Source: SAR116 cluster bacterium AG-313-A07 (lineage in GTDB: Bacteria; Pseudomonadota; Alphaproteobacteria; Thalassobaculales; Thalassobaculaceae). From it: 45,023 bases of DNA. The position numbers and the translations under genes were made by a program. The notes under the pieces are model-generated. The model was not told the DNA's origin and ran no database searches. It was given only the letters and a program-made list of their open reading frames with translations. The stretch is from the NCBI GenBank assembly GCA_003284265.1, contig QBVV01000016.1, positions 1 to 45,023 of the forward strand, written 5' to 3'. Positions 27,202 to 34,358 of this stretch are shown here, in pieces. The first letter of the stretch is position 1, and each line of letters opens with the position of its first letter.

Positions 27202-27819
27202 TTAGATTATTTTAACAACCCGGCTCTTTTCCAGCGTCCCAAAAGTATTTGCTTTGGTAACAATTTTTTGAAATTCTTCAGACATTCCGACTTCATCAAT
27301 AGTGCGTCCTAAGTCTTCCATAGTTTTACTATAATAGGCGACTACCATACGCCCTAAATCATCTGCGATAACTGGAACAACCGCCATCATCTTAAAGTCA
27401 TGCGATTTTCCAAGTTTTTCTATTTCTGGAAGCAACGATAACGCATTCTGCAAATTTTCGCGTGGTAGTCTATACTCACGTTGCATAATCACTGGGTAAT
27501 CGGGCGCCACATCGCCAAAGACTGTTCGGTAAACTTCGGGCCCTACAACTTCACCGGCGGGGTTCAACTCTCTTTCATGCAAAAGCTTCACGCGTGCAGG
27601 GTCAGCCGCTATGGCAAGCGTCGCTTTACTAATGCTCGCGAAATCTGTGAAAGCCGCATATAACTGCATGCATCCGGCTCCCTCACCCGCAACTACTTGA
27701 CCAATGCGAACACGCCCACCAGCCGTCGCAACAATGCCAGCCATGGTTCGAACACGACTGGTGGCCAGCTCCGTTTTTCCTATTTGTGGCGTCATTCTTC
27801 GTACTGAAATAACAGTCAT
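27202..27819 (-). CDS. Unknown protein of two repeated alpha+beta-barrel-like domains (second gene of pair)
   Basis: I do not recognise this 205-residue soluble protein by name. Two halves (about 1-103 and 104-205) look alike: each has a strand, a helix, then a strand and a helix with an aromatic doublet, as in GAGCMQLYAAFTDFASISKA and LGRMVVAYYSKTMEDLGRTI, followed by a basic ending (GPEVYRTVFG, KSRVVKII). This resembles two fused ferredoxin-like, dimeric alpha+beta-barrel (EthD/ABM-type) modules. AAGGAG lies before the ATG. It starts 19 bases after the homologous-looking upstream gene and is closed by the terminator at 27155. Possible roles are small-molecule binding or a monooxygenase-like activity; none is demonstrated. 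Confidence 0.75.
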   Translation of the reverse strand: MTVISVRRMTPQIGKTELATSRVRTMAGIVATAGGRVRIGQVVAGEGAGCMQLYAAFTDFASISKATLAIAADPARVKLLHERELNPAGEVVGPEVYRTVFGDVAPDYPVIMQREYRLPRENLQNALSLLPEIEKLGKSHDFKMMAVVPVIADDLGRMVVAYYSKTMEDLGRTIDEVGMSEEFQKIVTKANTFGTLEKSRVVKII

Positions 27820-27838
27820 TTTATTTCTCCTTTTTTAA

Positions 27839-28453
27839 TCAATCGTAAAATCGAATTATATTTCTGAAATCGACATCCACTGTAGACAATGCTTTTTGAT
27901 AAATTGGATTGGCATTAGCGGCATCATAAGCCTTCTCAATTGAGTCCATGGATGGATAAGTAACCCCAAAAACTCTGTGACCAGCATCGCTGCCTGTTGA
28001 TAATGTGCCATATCTAAACGTCAATGCGCCATTATCCTTAAAAACTTGCCCTATTTTTGTGACTTCATCAATCATTGGGTCATTGGAATTAAATTTTATC
28101 AGAACACCATATTTAGGATTTACGCCTGTCGTATCTTCAATAGAGAGAGGATGAAGTCGGATTATGTTACGCACCACCACACGCATTTTACCGCTTGCCA
28201 TCAAATTATTGTAATCGGCAGAATCCGAGTGTTTATCCCAGGAATTTTCGATAGCGTTCATGTCTTCGTAACCTTGAAACATGATAAGGTTCCCGGCATT
28301 AGGGCCAGTTCCAATGGCACCATAACGTACGGTTAAAGCCCCCGCCGACCCTTTCAAAAATGAAGCAAAAGATGACATATTCCCTAAAGCTTCTTGCCGG
28401 AAACTAGCGTCACATATGGCTGCAACCACAACCATAAACTTTGATTCAGTCAT
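27839..28453 (-). CDS. Unknown protein of two repeated alpha+beta-barrel-like domains (first gene of pair)
   Basis: An unnamed 204-residue soluble protein with a clear internal duplication. GALTVRYGAIGTGPNAG (about 38-54) recurs as GALTFRYGTLSTGSDAG (about 142-158), and each copy ends in VVVRNIIRLH or VDFRNIIRFYD. Each half of about 100 residues has the size and strand-helix pattern of a ferredoxin-like dimeric alpha+beta barrel, so the polypeptide could fold as a one-chain dimer. There is no signal peptide or haem motif. It is the first gene of a two-gene unit with the similar 27202-27819 gene. Function is unknown. Confidence 0.78.
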   Translation of the reverse strand: MTESKFMVVVAAICDASFRQEALGNMSSFASFLKGSAGALTVRYGAIGTGPNAGNLIMFQGYEDMNAIENSWDKHSDSADYNNLMASGKMRVVVRNIIRLHPLSIEDTTGVNPKYGVLIKFNSNDPMIDEVTKIGQVFKDNGALTFRYGTLSTGSDAGHRVFGVTYPSMDSIEKAYDAANANPIYQKALSTVDVDFRNIIRFYD

Positions 28454-28720
28454 TCTATAATCCCGTCTGATTTAATATTCAAAATGGTTAGACAACTATA
28501 ACGGTACAGGAAATTTAATATTTGATTATTTCTTATTTGCCACGAATTGCTTATTAGCATGTGTTGAGTAACGAAAATGCGCTTCACATTGTTTGAAACA
28601 TTGACGGGGGTTATCCCGTGGTTCATGACAATAATGAACTCAAAAATTTAAATAGAGAAAAGATAACTTTAAGTTCTTAAAAGTCTTGTCTACAATGACA
28701 AAAAGCAGAGGATTATGGAT

Positions 28721-28837
28721 ATGGGGTTCGTTGGCGGGCTTTTAGTTGGAACATTAGGAACTTGGTATTTAATGGAAAACCCTGAAGCCAAAGCACAGAT
28801 CATTTCTATAATTATCGACTTCCTGCAGAAATTTTAA
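28721..28837 (+). CDS. Small single-span membrane protein (38 aa)
   Basis: The ORF encodes 38 residues: a hydrophobic stretch with glycines (GFVGGLLVGTLGTWYL), a polar NPEAKAQ patch, and a second amphipathic hydrophobic part (IISIIIDFLQ) ending KF. AGAGGA lies eight bases before the ATG at 28721; another in-frame ATG at 28715 is too close to it. It looks like a genuine small membrane protein rather than chance coding. The next small ORF begins on the base after its stop. No homologue is recalled. Confidence 0.5.
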   Translation: MGFVGGLLVGTLGTWYLMENPEAKAQIISIIIDFLQKF

Positions 28838-28978
28838 ATGAGTTATCTACAGATGAAAATCAAAACAGCTTGCGGGCTTGAAAAATACGATGAGTTAAAA
28901 AAAAGAACTGGTTTTTTTGCAAAGCTTCGCCTGCAATGGTTCGTAGTTTTTGCTTCAATCCGTGATGCTTTCAAATAG
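28838..28978 (+). CDS. Second micro-ORF (46 aa), abutting the first
   Basis: The ATG follows directly on the TAA of the 38-residue ORF, so re-initiation or coupling would drive its translation. The 46-residue product has a charged middle (EKYDELKKRTG) and an amphipathic or hydrophobic C-terminal part (FFAKLRLQWFVVFASIRDAF). The stop lies 2 bases before the end of the convergent GST gene. Support is the exact junction and composition; it is otherwise unrecognised and could be spurious. Confidence 0.38.
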   Translation: MSYLQMKIKTACGLEKYDELKKRTGFFAKLRLQWFVVFASIRDAFK

Positions 28979-28980
28979 AG

Positions 28981-29589
28981 TTAAGCTGCTTTTGCTACTA
29001 AAAAGCCTTTTCTAGATGAAATAGAATTCCAATAGTTCGCCACCCTTTTTGGAAAAGGTTCTGGAATTCTATTTTCCGCTATTGAGAGCGTATAACCAAG
29101 GCTAATATCAGCTGCAGTAAAATCAGCGCCAAGAATAAAAGGCTTCCCCTCTAAGGCCATATCTAAAGCGATGATACACTTAGATATTCTGGATTGCATC
29201 TCTCCCACAATCTCAGGTATTTCATTCTCACCCGGGAACTCTCTCCTATGGTTAACAATTTCACCAACTGGACGGGAGAACGTTGCCTCTGAAAACCAAA
29301 GCCATTGCAGAAAATAGGCGTGCTCAACGGTGCCAGCTTTAGGCTGTAAATGCCCATTTCCATACCTGTCCAGAATATATTGCATCATCGCACAAGACTC
29401 AGACATCAAAAGAGGCCCATCTTTAAGCGACGGCACTTTGCCCAGTGGATTGATTTTTAACCATTCTGGGCTGAGCCTGTATTCTTTTGAGAAATCTACT
29501 GTTTCAACTTCATACTCAATACCTAACTCTTCACAAAGCCAGATGACTCTAAAACCCCTCGTACCTTTGGAATGGTAAAGTTTAAGCAT
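28981..29589 (-). CDS. Glutathione S-transferase family protein
   Basis: A 202-residue two-domain GST. The N-terminal thioredoxin-fold domain (1-80) has the SKGTRGFRVIWLCEELG helix, the cis-Pro in GKVPSL and the glutathione-binding SES in LLMSESCAMMQYI. The all-helical C-terminal domain (about 88-202) includes the conserved ADISLGYTL segment (FTAADISLG). It would conjugate or reduce electrophiles with glutathione; the substrate is unknown. It is read as a single-gene unit, or with the small genes upstream on the same strand. Confidence 0.93.
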   Translation of the reverse strand: MLKLYHSKGTRGFRVIWLCEELGIEYEVETVDFSKEYRLSPEWLKINPLGKVPSLKDGPLLMSESCAMMQYILDRYGNGHLQPKAGTVEHAYFLQWLWFSEATFSRPVGEIVNHRREFPGENEIPEIVGEMQSRISKCIIALDMALEGKPFILGADFTAADISLGYTLSIAENRIPEPFPKRVANYWNSISSRKGFLVAKAA

Positions 29590-29677
29590 ATTTTACTCCA
29601 AGCACTGTTTTCAATGCATTAATTTTTTTCAATCTACTCTTAGTTATTGGCTCAAAGATCTAAATAATTTTAGGATA

Positions 29678-29872
29678 CTATTCGTTCCCACTATCTGCCT
29701 GAATTGAAGAAATACTTCCATCTGATACCACGATTGATAGTTTATTTGGGTTACAACAAACTTCACAATCATAGATCTCGGTGATCATACCCGAGAAGTC
29801 GCCACCTATCTCTAATAGTGCATGGAATGTTTCAAAACAGAAGTGACATGTAATCGGAATCTCTGACATCAT
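29678..29872 (-). CDS. CPXCG-type cysteine-rich protein
   Basis: A 64-residue protein with two Cys pairs: Cys9-x2-Cys12 (CHFC) and Cys36-x2-Cys39-Cys40 (YDCEVCCNPN). The YDCEVCC ending and the spacing match the small CPXCG family of predicted zinc-binding proteins, whose function is unknown. Here the first pair is CHFC rather than CPxC. Two adjacent ATG codons (29872 and 29869) are possible starts, neither with a strong ribosome binding site. Confidence 0.82.
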   Translation of the reverse strand: MMSEIPITCHFCFETFHALLEIGGDFSGMITEIYDCEVCCNPNKLSIVVSDGSISSIQADSGNE

Positions 29873-29954
29873 TTACTTTAACGAAAAAAAACGAGTTGTT
29901 ATATAATCAATCTATAAATCTTAAAGTGAAAAACAATCTCTATTTCGTCTTAGC

Positions 29955-30335
29955 TCATACAGCCTCACTCCTTACTCGAAAATTTTGGTAATGAGGTTTG
30001 GGCTTACCATCGCGTCCAACCAAAACAAATACTATCTTATCAATTTGTGTGATAATTGTATCGGTCCCTTTCTTCCTAACAAGACATGCTAGAGTGATCG
30101 ATGTCCTGCCCATATCAACGACCTCCATGCCAATTTCAACAATGTCACCAATTCTGGCTGTTGATAAAAATTCAATATTAGAAATATATCTTGTAACTAC
30201 AGAATCATCTTTAAGTTGACATGCACTAAAGATAAAAGCCTCTTCATCAATCCAAGCCAGTAATCTACCTCCGAATAAAGAACCATTCGAATTTAAATCT
30301 TTGGCTGCAACCATCTTTCTTGTGTAAAACTTCAT
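29955..30335 (-). CDS. YciA-like hotdog acyl-CoA thioesterase
   Basis: A 126-residue hotdog-fold acyl-CoA thioesterase. DLNSNGSLFGGRLLAWIDEEA (residues about 13-33; DxNxxGxLFGGxLLxWID) is the YciA/BACH signature, with the conserved Asn and Asp. The family hydrolyses many acyl-CoAs to free acid and CoA, often as a hexamer. Length is slightly shorter than most YciA, lacking a C-terminal extension. It is distinct from the 4HBT-type thioesterase at 16084. The 82-base gap from the CPXCG gene permits co-transcription. Confidence 0.9.
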   Translation of the reverse strand: MKFYTRKMVAAKDLNSNGSLFGGRLLAWIDEEAFIFSACQLKDDSVVTRYISNIEFLSTARIGDIVEIGMEVVDMGRTSITLACLVRKKGTDTIITQIDKIVFVLVGRDGKPKPHYQNFRVRSEAV

Positions 30336-30408
30336 TTATTATATACCACTGCCTTTTACTAACGGCTCTAAAATGCACAATAAGGTCAAGAGCTGCTAAC
30401 TTAGGGTT

Positions 30409-30445
30409 AAAAAAAGAGGGCACCAACTACTAACGCAGTGCCCTC
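30409..30445 (-). terminator. Intrinsic terminator
   Basis: GAGGGCAC (30416-30423) and GTGCCCTC (30438-30445) form a perfect 8-bp GC-rich stem with a 14-base loop. Seven A on + (30409-30415) give seven U after the stem on the minus strand. It lies 276 bases past the stop of the membrane protein gene at 30721, farther than usual, which suggests that it ends a separate RNA. Confidence 0.75.
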
Positions 30446-30540
30446 AGTTAAAGGAGGAAGAAGAATAATTTTCCTTTCAATGAAGGCCAGTTACTCAATA
30501 CCAAGTTAGCAATCCACGTGCCATCTATTGGAATCTGAGT
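30409..30540 (-). ncRNA. Candidate small regulatory RNA with an anti-Shine-Dalgarno motif
   Basis: Directly upstream of the terminator on the minus strand lies CTTCCTCCTTT (complement of 30450-30460), an unpaired-looking anti-Shine-Dalgarno stretch, then the terminator hairpin. This layout (CCUCC loop plus Rho-independent terminator) is common in alphaproteobacterial trans-acting small RNAs. The 5' end is unknown; 30540 is a guess, and no good promoter was found. It could instead be the 3' UTR of the 30721 gene. Confidence 0.35.
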
Positions 30541-30720
30541 ATTTCCCCAAAAACATGCGTAAAAAAAAATAAACTCAAAAAAAAATGACCAAACTTTAGC
30601 CATTCATAATTTTGATTGTCTAAAATTTTATCATTTTAGCTAAGATAAATGAAACTGTTAGCTAGCAATCTCCGCCTAACGTCTTTGTTGTTTTGGATAA
30701 GTATCATTTGTTGGCGAATA

Positions 30721-31104
30721 CTATATTGCCAGACTCCGGGTTTCGTTGCTTATTATTAAAATATTTTCGACCATAAAACCCGCGGTTATTAACGACATTG
30801 TTATAATTAAAATAATAATATTGAAAATTCTTATCTTAAATGATGTTTTTTCTTTCCTATTGAATTTTGGCGGGACAACAGATAACCATCCCAAAATTAT
30901 CAGAATAGCAATGACTAAAAATAATAAAATAGGAACGACCCATAGCACCATAATCAGACTACCGTCTGTTATATTATAATAGACAAAGCTTATCACTAAG
31001 GCTGACAGACCAAAGATCATTAAAACCCCAGTGACAACGAACATGACGGAAAAAAACAAGGCCAATAATAGTACTACCAGTATGAGCCCCGCTATAATCA
31101 GCAA
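30721..31104 (-). CDS. Small hydrophobic membrane protein, unknown
   Basis: A protein of about 127 residues with four predicted hydrophobic helices: about 1-24, 25-45, 50-74 and 89-113. A basic loop (KFNRKEKTSFKIR) lies between the third and fourth helices. No family is recognised. The frame has no ATG near its start: TTG at 31104 is the listed start. An ATT at 31113 lies nine bases behind GGGAGG and would give the slightly longer MELLLIIAGL beginning, so a non-standard start is possible. Low-complexity composition leaves some doubt that it is real. Confidence 0.5.
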   Translation of the reverse strand: MLIIAGLILVVLLLALFFSVMFVVTGVLMIFGLSALVISFVYYNITDGSLIMVLWVVPILLFLVIAILIILGWLSVVPPKFNRKEKTSFKIRIFNIIILIITMSLITAGFMVENILIISNETRSLAI

Positions 31105-31268
31105 TAATTCAATGGTTCCAAACCTCCCACACAGTAAGTCATAATAGGAAAAGAACTAATATTGTTTTCGTTATTACAAAACCGGATTAAATTTCAATAT
31201 AAAAACCTTCGAAACGTGTTTCTAGACTATGATTAATCTTTGGAACGCAGATTATTTGGTCGAGTACG

Positions 31269-32108
31269 TTAGAAACCGTTACTTGGTTTTCTTTCCCCTT
31301 GAAGAGCCACCCTGAGCATTTTCCGCTCGTGCGGAAAGTAATCGGATACCGGGTAATGTAAACAATGAGTATTTTCCCAAACAACTATTGTATCTTTTGA
31401 CCAAGTCAATCTGAAACTAAATTCAGGTCGTTGAGCATGATGATATAGGCTACTAAGAAGTTTATCGCCTTCTTCATTTTCCATGCCTACTATACTTCCG
31501 CAAAAAATTGGAACATTCACAAAAAGATACTTTTTATTATTATCTGGGTTTAGACATACAAGTGGATGTTTTATGGGCGGATCCGCATCCATCTTTTCAA
31601 GTTCTTCTCTGCTCCATCTATTTTTAGCGTTTTGAGTTTCAACACCTAATTTATGATTAGCCCATAAACTATCAATGTCATTTTTGACAGTATCTTCCAA
31701 GCCATCGTAAGCAGCCTCAAGATTTGTGAATAAGGTGTCCCCTCCGCATGGTGGTATCTTTTCCGCGTACAAACTGAGTACAGCGGCAGGTTTCTCAAGA
31801 AACGAATAGTCCATATGCCAAAAATTAATTATTTGGCGCTCATTAGGTTTAATTTTTATGACACCTACTTCTGCCGGGTTTCCATCTTGGGGTTGAAGGT
31901 CCTCTGCATACGGTGTCCCAAAGATTTTCATGAAATCTAAAAACTCCAATGGAGAAATCATCTGATCTCTAAAAACGAGTACTTTTTGGGACACAAGAAG
32001 TTGCTGTAATTTTATCTGATTATTCGTATCTACATTGGAACAATCCAAACCAGACACTTCGGCTCCTATAGAAGGAGTTATTGATTTATATGACATTTTC
32101 TGTTTCAT
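31269..32108 (-). CDS. TauD/TfdA family 2-oxoglutarate-dependent dioxygenase
   Basis: A 279-residue Fe(II)/2-oxoglutarate oxygenase. The metal triad is His98-x-Asp100 in NFWHMDYSF and His251 in CLHYPVSDY, with Arg266 in KMLRVAL as the probable 2-oxoglutarate ligand. Members desulfonate taurine, cleave 2,4-D and hydroxylate many other small molecules; this one cannot be assigned. No tauABC or sulfonate transport genes are adjacent. The ATG at 32108 follows TAGGGGAT. It is divergent from the flagellin gene across a 332-base region. Confidence 0.92.
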   Translation of the reverse strand: MKQKMSYKSITPSIGAEVSGLDCSNVDTNNQIKLQQLLVSQKVLVFRDQMISPLEFLDFMKIFGTPYAEDLQPQDGNPAEVGVIKIKPNERQIINFWHMDYSFLEKPAAVLSLYAEKIPPCGGDTLFTNLEAAYDGLEDTVKNDIDSLWANHKLGVETQNAKNRWSREELEKMDADPPIKHPLVCLNPDNNKKYLFVNVPIFCGSIVGMENEEGDKLLSSLYHHAQRPEFSFRLTWSKDTIVVWENTHCLHYPVSDYFPHERKMLRVALQGERKPSNGF

Positions 32109-32440
32109 ATTTAATCCCCTATTACCGAAAACTTTACCTCTAAGAAAAACCTCTCTAATCCCAAAAAACCTAGAGATTTATACAAATAAAATGCACAGGT
32201 ATTAGTTTTTGTTTAACCATGCCAGTCTACACGCAAACAAGGTCTACGTTACGAATTAACCATTCATATCACCTGCCTGCTTTTATTGTGTAACATTAGG
32301 TACGGTAACTATTCCCCAACGGCGTTTCTATTTTCTATGGATAAAAAATTTCCGAGCAGAGATATTGGCTCCATATGTTGAAAACTAAATCCATGGCATC
32401 TTTATTACATAAAAGTTATTGGATATTTAATGGATCTTAA
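32109..32440. other. 332-base divergent intergenic region
   Basis: Lies between the TauD-like gene (-) and flagellin (+). No ORF or RNA gene is evident. It should carry both promoters. The only recognisable element is a sigma54-like match at 32394-32409. GGAT lies about seven bases before the flagellin ATG as a modest ribosome binding site. Confidence 0.5.
32394..32409 (+). promoter_or_regulatory. Weak sigma54-like promoter of flagellin
   Basis: TGGCAT-C-TTTA-TTACA resembles the sigma54 consensus TGGCAYR-N4-TTGCW, with correct spacing but AC in place of the important GC at -12. Transcription would start about 23 bases before the ATG. Alphaproteobacterial flagellins are sometimes sigma54-driven. 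The match is imperfect. Confidence 0.28.
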
Positions 32441-33292
32441 ATGGCTTTTTCTATTCAAACTAATATTAGCGCGCTCATAGCTCTAACTAACTTCGAAAAG
32501 GCGTCAGCGGAACTAGATAATGTATCAAAGGTTATCTCTACCGGTTTAAATATTACTAGCTCTGAGGACGACTCTTCAAATTTTTCTATAGCTCAGGGGA
32601 TACGGGGAGAGGTTAAATCGATAGATGCAGTGATACGCGGAATCAATAATGCCAAAGGCATAGCAAAGATAGCTATATCTGGTGCGACAGCTGTCTCTAA
32701 TCTGCTCCAGGATATAAGGCAAAAGGTAACAGAGGGTGCCAACCCAGCTAATACAGCGGCCCAACAAGTTCTGATACAGAATGATTATGCAAGTTTATTA
32801 CAACAGATGCGCCAATTTATGGAAAATAGTGAGTTCAACGGAGTTAATATTTTGATTGAAACTAACGTACCATTCAATACCATCGTGGGCGATGTCAATG
32901 ATGTAGCAGTCTTAAACGACTTGCAGGGAAGAAGCATAACTCTTGAAGGACAAAGATTAGACTTGAGTTATGCTTTATTGTTACAGGAAGATATCAACAC
33001 ACCTGCAAATGCTTCTCAGACACTTACTGTTCTTTTGCAAGAAGAACGCCGGGTAAACAATGCATTAGCTTCACTAGGTTCAAACTTCCGCGCACTCGAA
33101 CAACAGACGGAATACCTGGAGATTTTAAAGGATGTTACAGAAACCGGTTTAGGCAATATAGTAGGCGCAGATATGGCACGTGACAGCGCGAAGCTAACAT
33201 CCTCTCAAGTCCAAAAAGAATTAGCCGCACAGACCGTTAGCGTTGCGAACCAAAACCCTCAGATCTTTTTAGGCTTGTTTGAAAATCAATAG
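32441..33292 (+). CDS. Short flagellin
   Basis: A 283-residue flagellin, the filament subunit exported by the flagellar type III system. The conserved N-terminal D0/D1 part (FSIQTNISALIALTNFEKAS and on to about 140) and the C-terminal D0 part (VQKELAAQTVSVANQNPQIF, about 258-277) are intact. The variable centre is very short, giving a small flagellin like many in Alphaproteobacteria. No other flagellar gene is in the window, so it is an orphan locus; it could be an alternative filament protein. The ATG follows GGATCTTAA. Confidence 0.92.
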   Translation: MAFSIQTNISALIALTNFEKASAELDNVSKVISTGLNITSSEDDSSNFSIAQGIRGEVKSIDAVIRGINNAKGIAKIAISGATAVSNLLQDIRQKVTEGANPANTAAQQVLIQNDYASLLQQMRQFMENSEFNGVNILIETNVPFNTIVGDVNDVAVLNDLQGRSITLEGQRLDLSYALLLQEDINTPANASQTLTVLLQEERRVNNALASLGSNFRALEQQTEYLEILKDVTETGLGNIVGADMARDSAKLTSSQVQKELAAQTVSVANQNPQIFLGLFENQ

Positions 33293-33363
33293 ATCTCTAA
33301 AAGTTGATAATGAAATCTAATTTAATATGGCCTGCAAAATTTCTGATTTGGGAGCCCCATTAA

Positions 33364-33642
33364 ATGAGCTCAGACATGAGTAACGATGGCTATAAAAATG
33401 GGAAACGTGAAGGACTATGGGAAAGTCACTATCGTAACGGCCAATTACACACAAAAGGACACTATCGGAAAGGTAAGCGCGAGGGGGAGTGGGAGTTTTA
33501 TTACAGAAATGGCAAACTAGAATGTAAAGGATATTATAAAAATGGAAATCAGGATGGACTATTCCAATTCTACTATGCCAAAGGCCAATTCGATCCTCAT
33601 CGCTCAGGCACCTATAAAAATGGTAAAAAAATCAGCTCCTAG
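33364..33642 (+). CDS. YwqK/MORN-2 repeat protein
   Basis: A 92-residue protein made almost wholly of three to four repeats of about 23 residues with the pattern GxYKNGKREGLWExYYxNGQL (for example YKNGKREGLWESHYRNGQL and YRKGKREGEWEFYYRNGKL). This is the MORN_2 repeat of the YwqK family, annotated in databases as an antitoxin-like group, although no toxin partner lies next to it. The beta-hairpin repeats probably bind a protein or membrane. It lies 71 bases behind flagellin and may share its transcript. Confidence 0.82.
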   Translation: MSSDMSNDGYKNGKREGLWESHYRNGQLHTKGHYRKGKREGEWEFYYRNGKLECKGYYKNGNQDGLFQFYYAKGQFDPHRSGTYKNGKKISS

Positions 33643-33825
33643 ATTTTAGGGTTCCAATATAAAAATAACTACGCGTGAGACAATTCAGCTTTTTATCGCT
33701 TTAAGTCGTTATTTAACGTAATGACCTGACAACTTTTATTTTGGTAAATTTAATGAATAGAAGATCCAAAAAATCAGACCGATCGTACCTTATGGTAATA
33801 TAGGAGTTAACTGGAGCTTACAATC

Positions 33826-34254
33826 ATGAAGTCATTCTTGACTACCGCGTTAATTGTTTTGTGGGGCGCTCAAGCTATAGCAGCTGACACGACGATTGAA
33901 ATGCTAAATAAAAAAGGTAAGGAGAGAATGCTTTTTTCCGAAAAAATCGCTCGGGTAAATGTTGGAGATACAGTATTCTGGAAGGCTAAGAGTAAAGGCC
34001 ATAATGTCGAATTCATCATGAAAAATGGTGTCCCAGACGGTGTAAACAAATTCAAGAGTAAGTTAAATAAGGACACGCAATACAAGTTTACTGTACCCGG
34101 AATCTACGCCTATTGGTGCACTCCCCACAAATCCATGGGTATGATTGGGTTTATTATCGTAGGTGATAACAAAGAGAACCTAGCCACAATCAAAAAGGTT
34201 AAGTTCTTTGGGAAATCAAAAAAATTAGCCAAAGGTCTGATAGAAAAACTTTAG
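33826..34254 (+). CDS. Pseudoazurin-like blue copper protein
   Basis: A 142-residue exported cupredoxin. A signal peptide of about 20 residues ends AQAIAA. Mature motifs match pseudoazurin: MLNKKGKE near the start, His59 in KGHNVEF, Cys98 and His101 in YWCTPH, and Met106 in SMGMIG as copper ligands, with the PDGVNKFKSKLN loop. The C-terminal basic tail (FFGKSKKLAKGLIEKL) also fits. Pseudoazurin carries electrons in the periplasm, classically to copper nitrite or nitrous oxide reductase. No denitrification gene is in the window, so the partner is unknown. GGAG lies upstream of the ATG. Confidence 0.93.
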   Translation: MKSFLTTALIVLWGAQAIAADTTIEMLNKKGKERMLFSEKIARVNVGDTVFWKAKSKGHNVEFIMKNGVPDGVNKFKSKLNKDTQYKFTVPGIYAYWCTPHKSMGMIGFIIVGDNKENLATIKKVKFFGKSKKLAKGLIEKL

Positions 34255-34266
34255 AAGAGTATAACA

Positions 34267-34283
34267 ACCTGTTCCTAACAGGT
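34267..34283. terminator. Weak hairpin after the pseudoazurin gene
   Basis: ACCTGTT-CCT-AACAGGT is a perfect 7-bp stem with a 3-base loop, 13 bases after the pseudoazurin stop. The T-rich stretch that follows begins some ten bases later, so termination is plausible but not certain. Confidence 0.4.
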
Positions 34284-34358
34284 GCTAGATTGATTTATTT
34301 TTAGGAAGCTATTGCATACCCCTGCTTTAGATGGTGACATTATTGTTATATCGGACAT

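Larger units (their letters stand above)
30336..30720. other. 385-base intergenic region with a candidate small RNA
   Basis: Between the YciA-like gene and a small membrane protein gene, both on -. It holds a strong minus-strand terminator (30409-30445) preceded by a CCUCC-containing stretch, annotated as a possible small RNA. GCTAACTT (30395-30402) and AAGTTAGC (30503-30510) form a distant inverted repeat. No protein-coding ORF is convincing. Confidence 0.55.

Noticed and set aside
30480..30509. Tiny ORF on + behind AAAGGAGGAAG
   Set aside because: The frame stops after nine codons; the purine-rich stretch is better explained as the complement of a CCUCC motif on the minus strand.
32342..32370. 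Possible sigma28 flagellin promoter (TAAA followed by a GATATTGG-like box)
   Set aside because: The downstream box does not match GCCGATAA well enough and the leader would be long.
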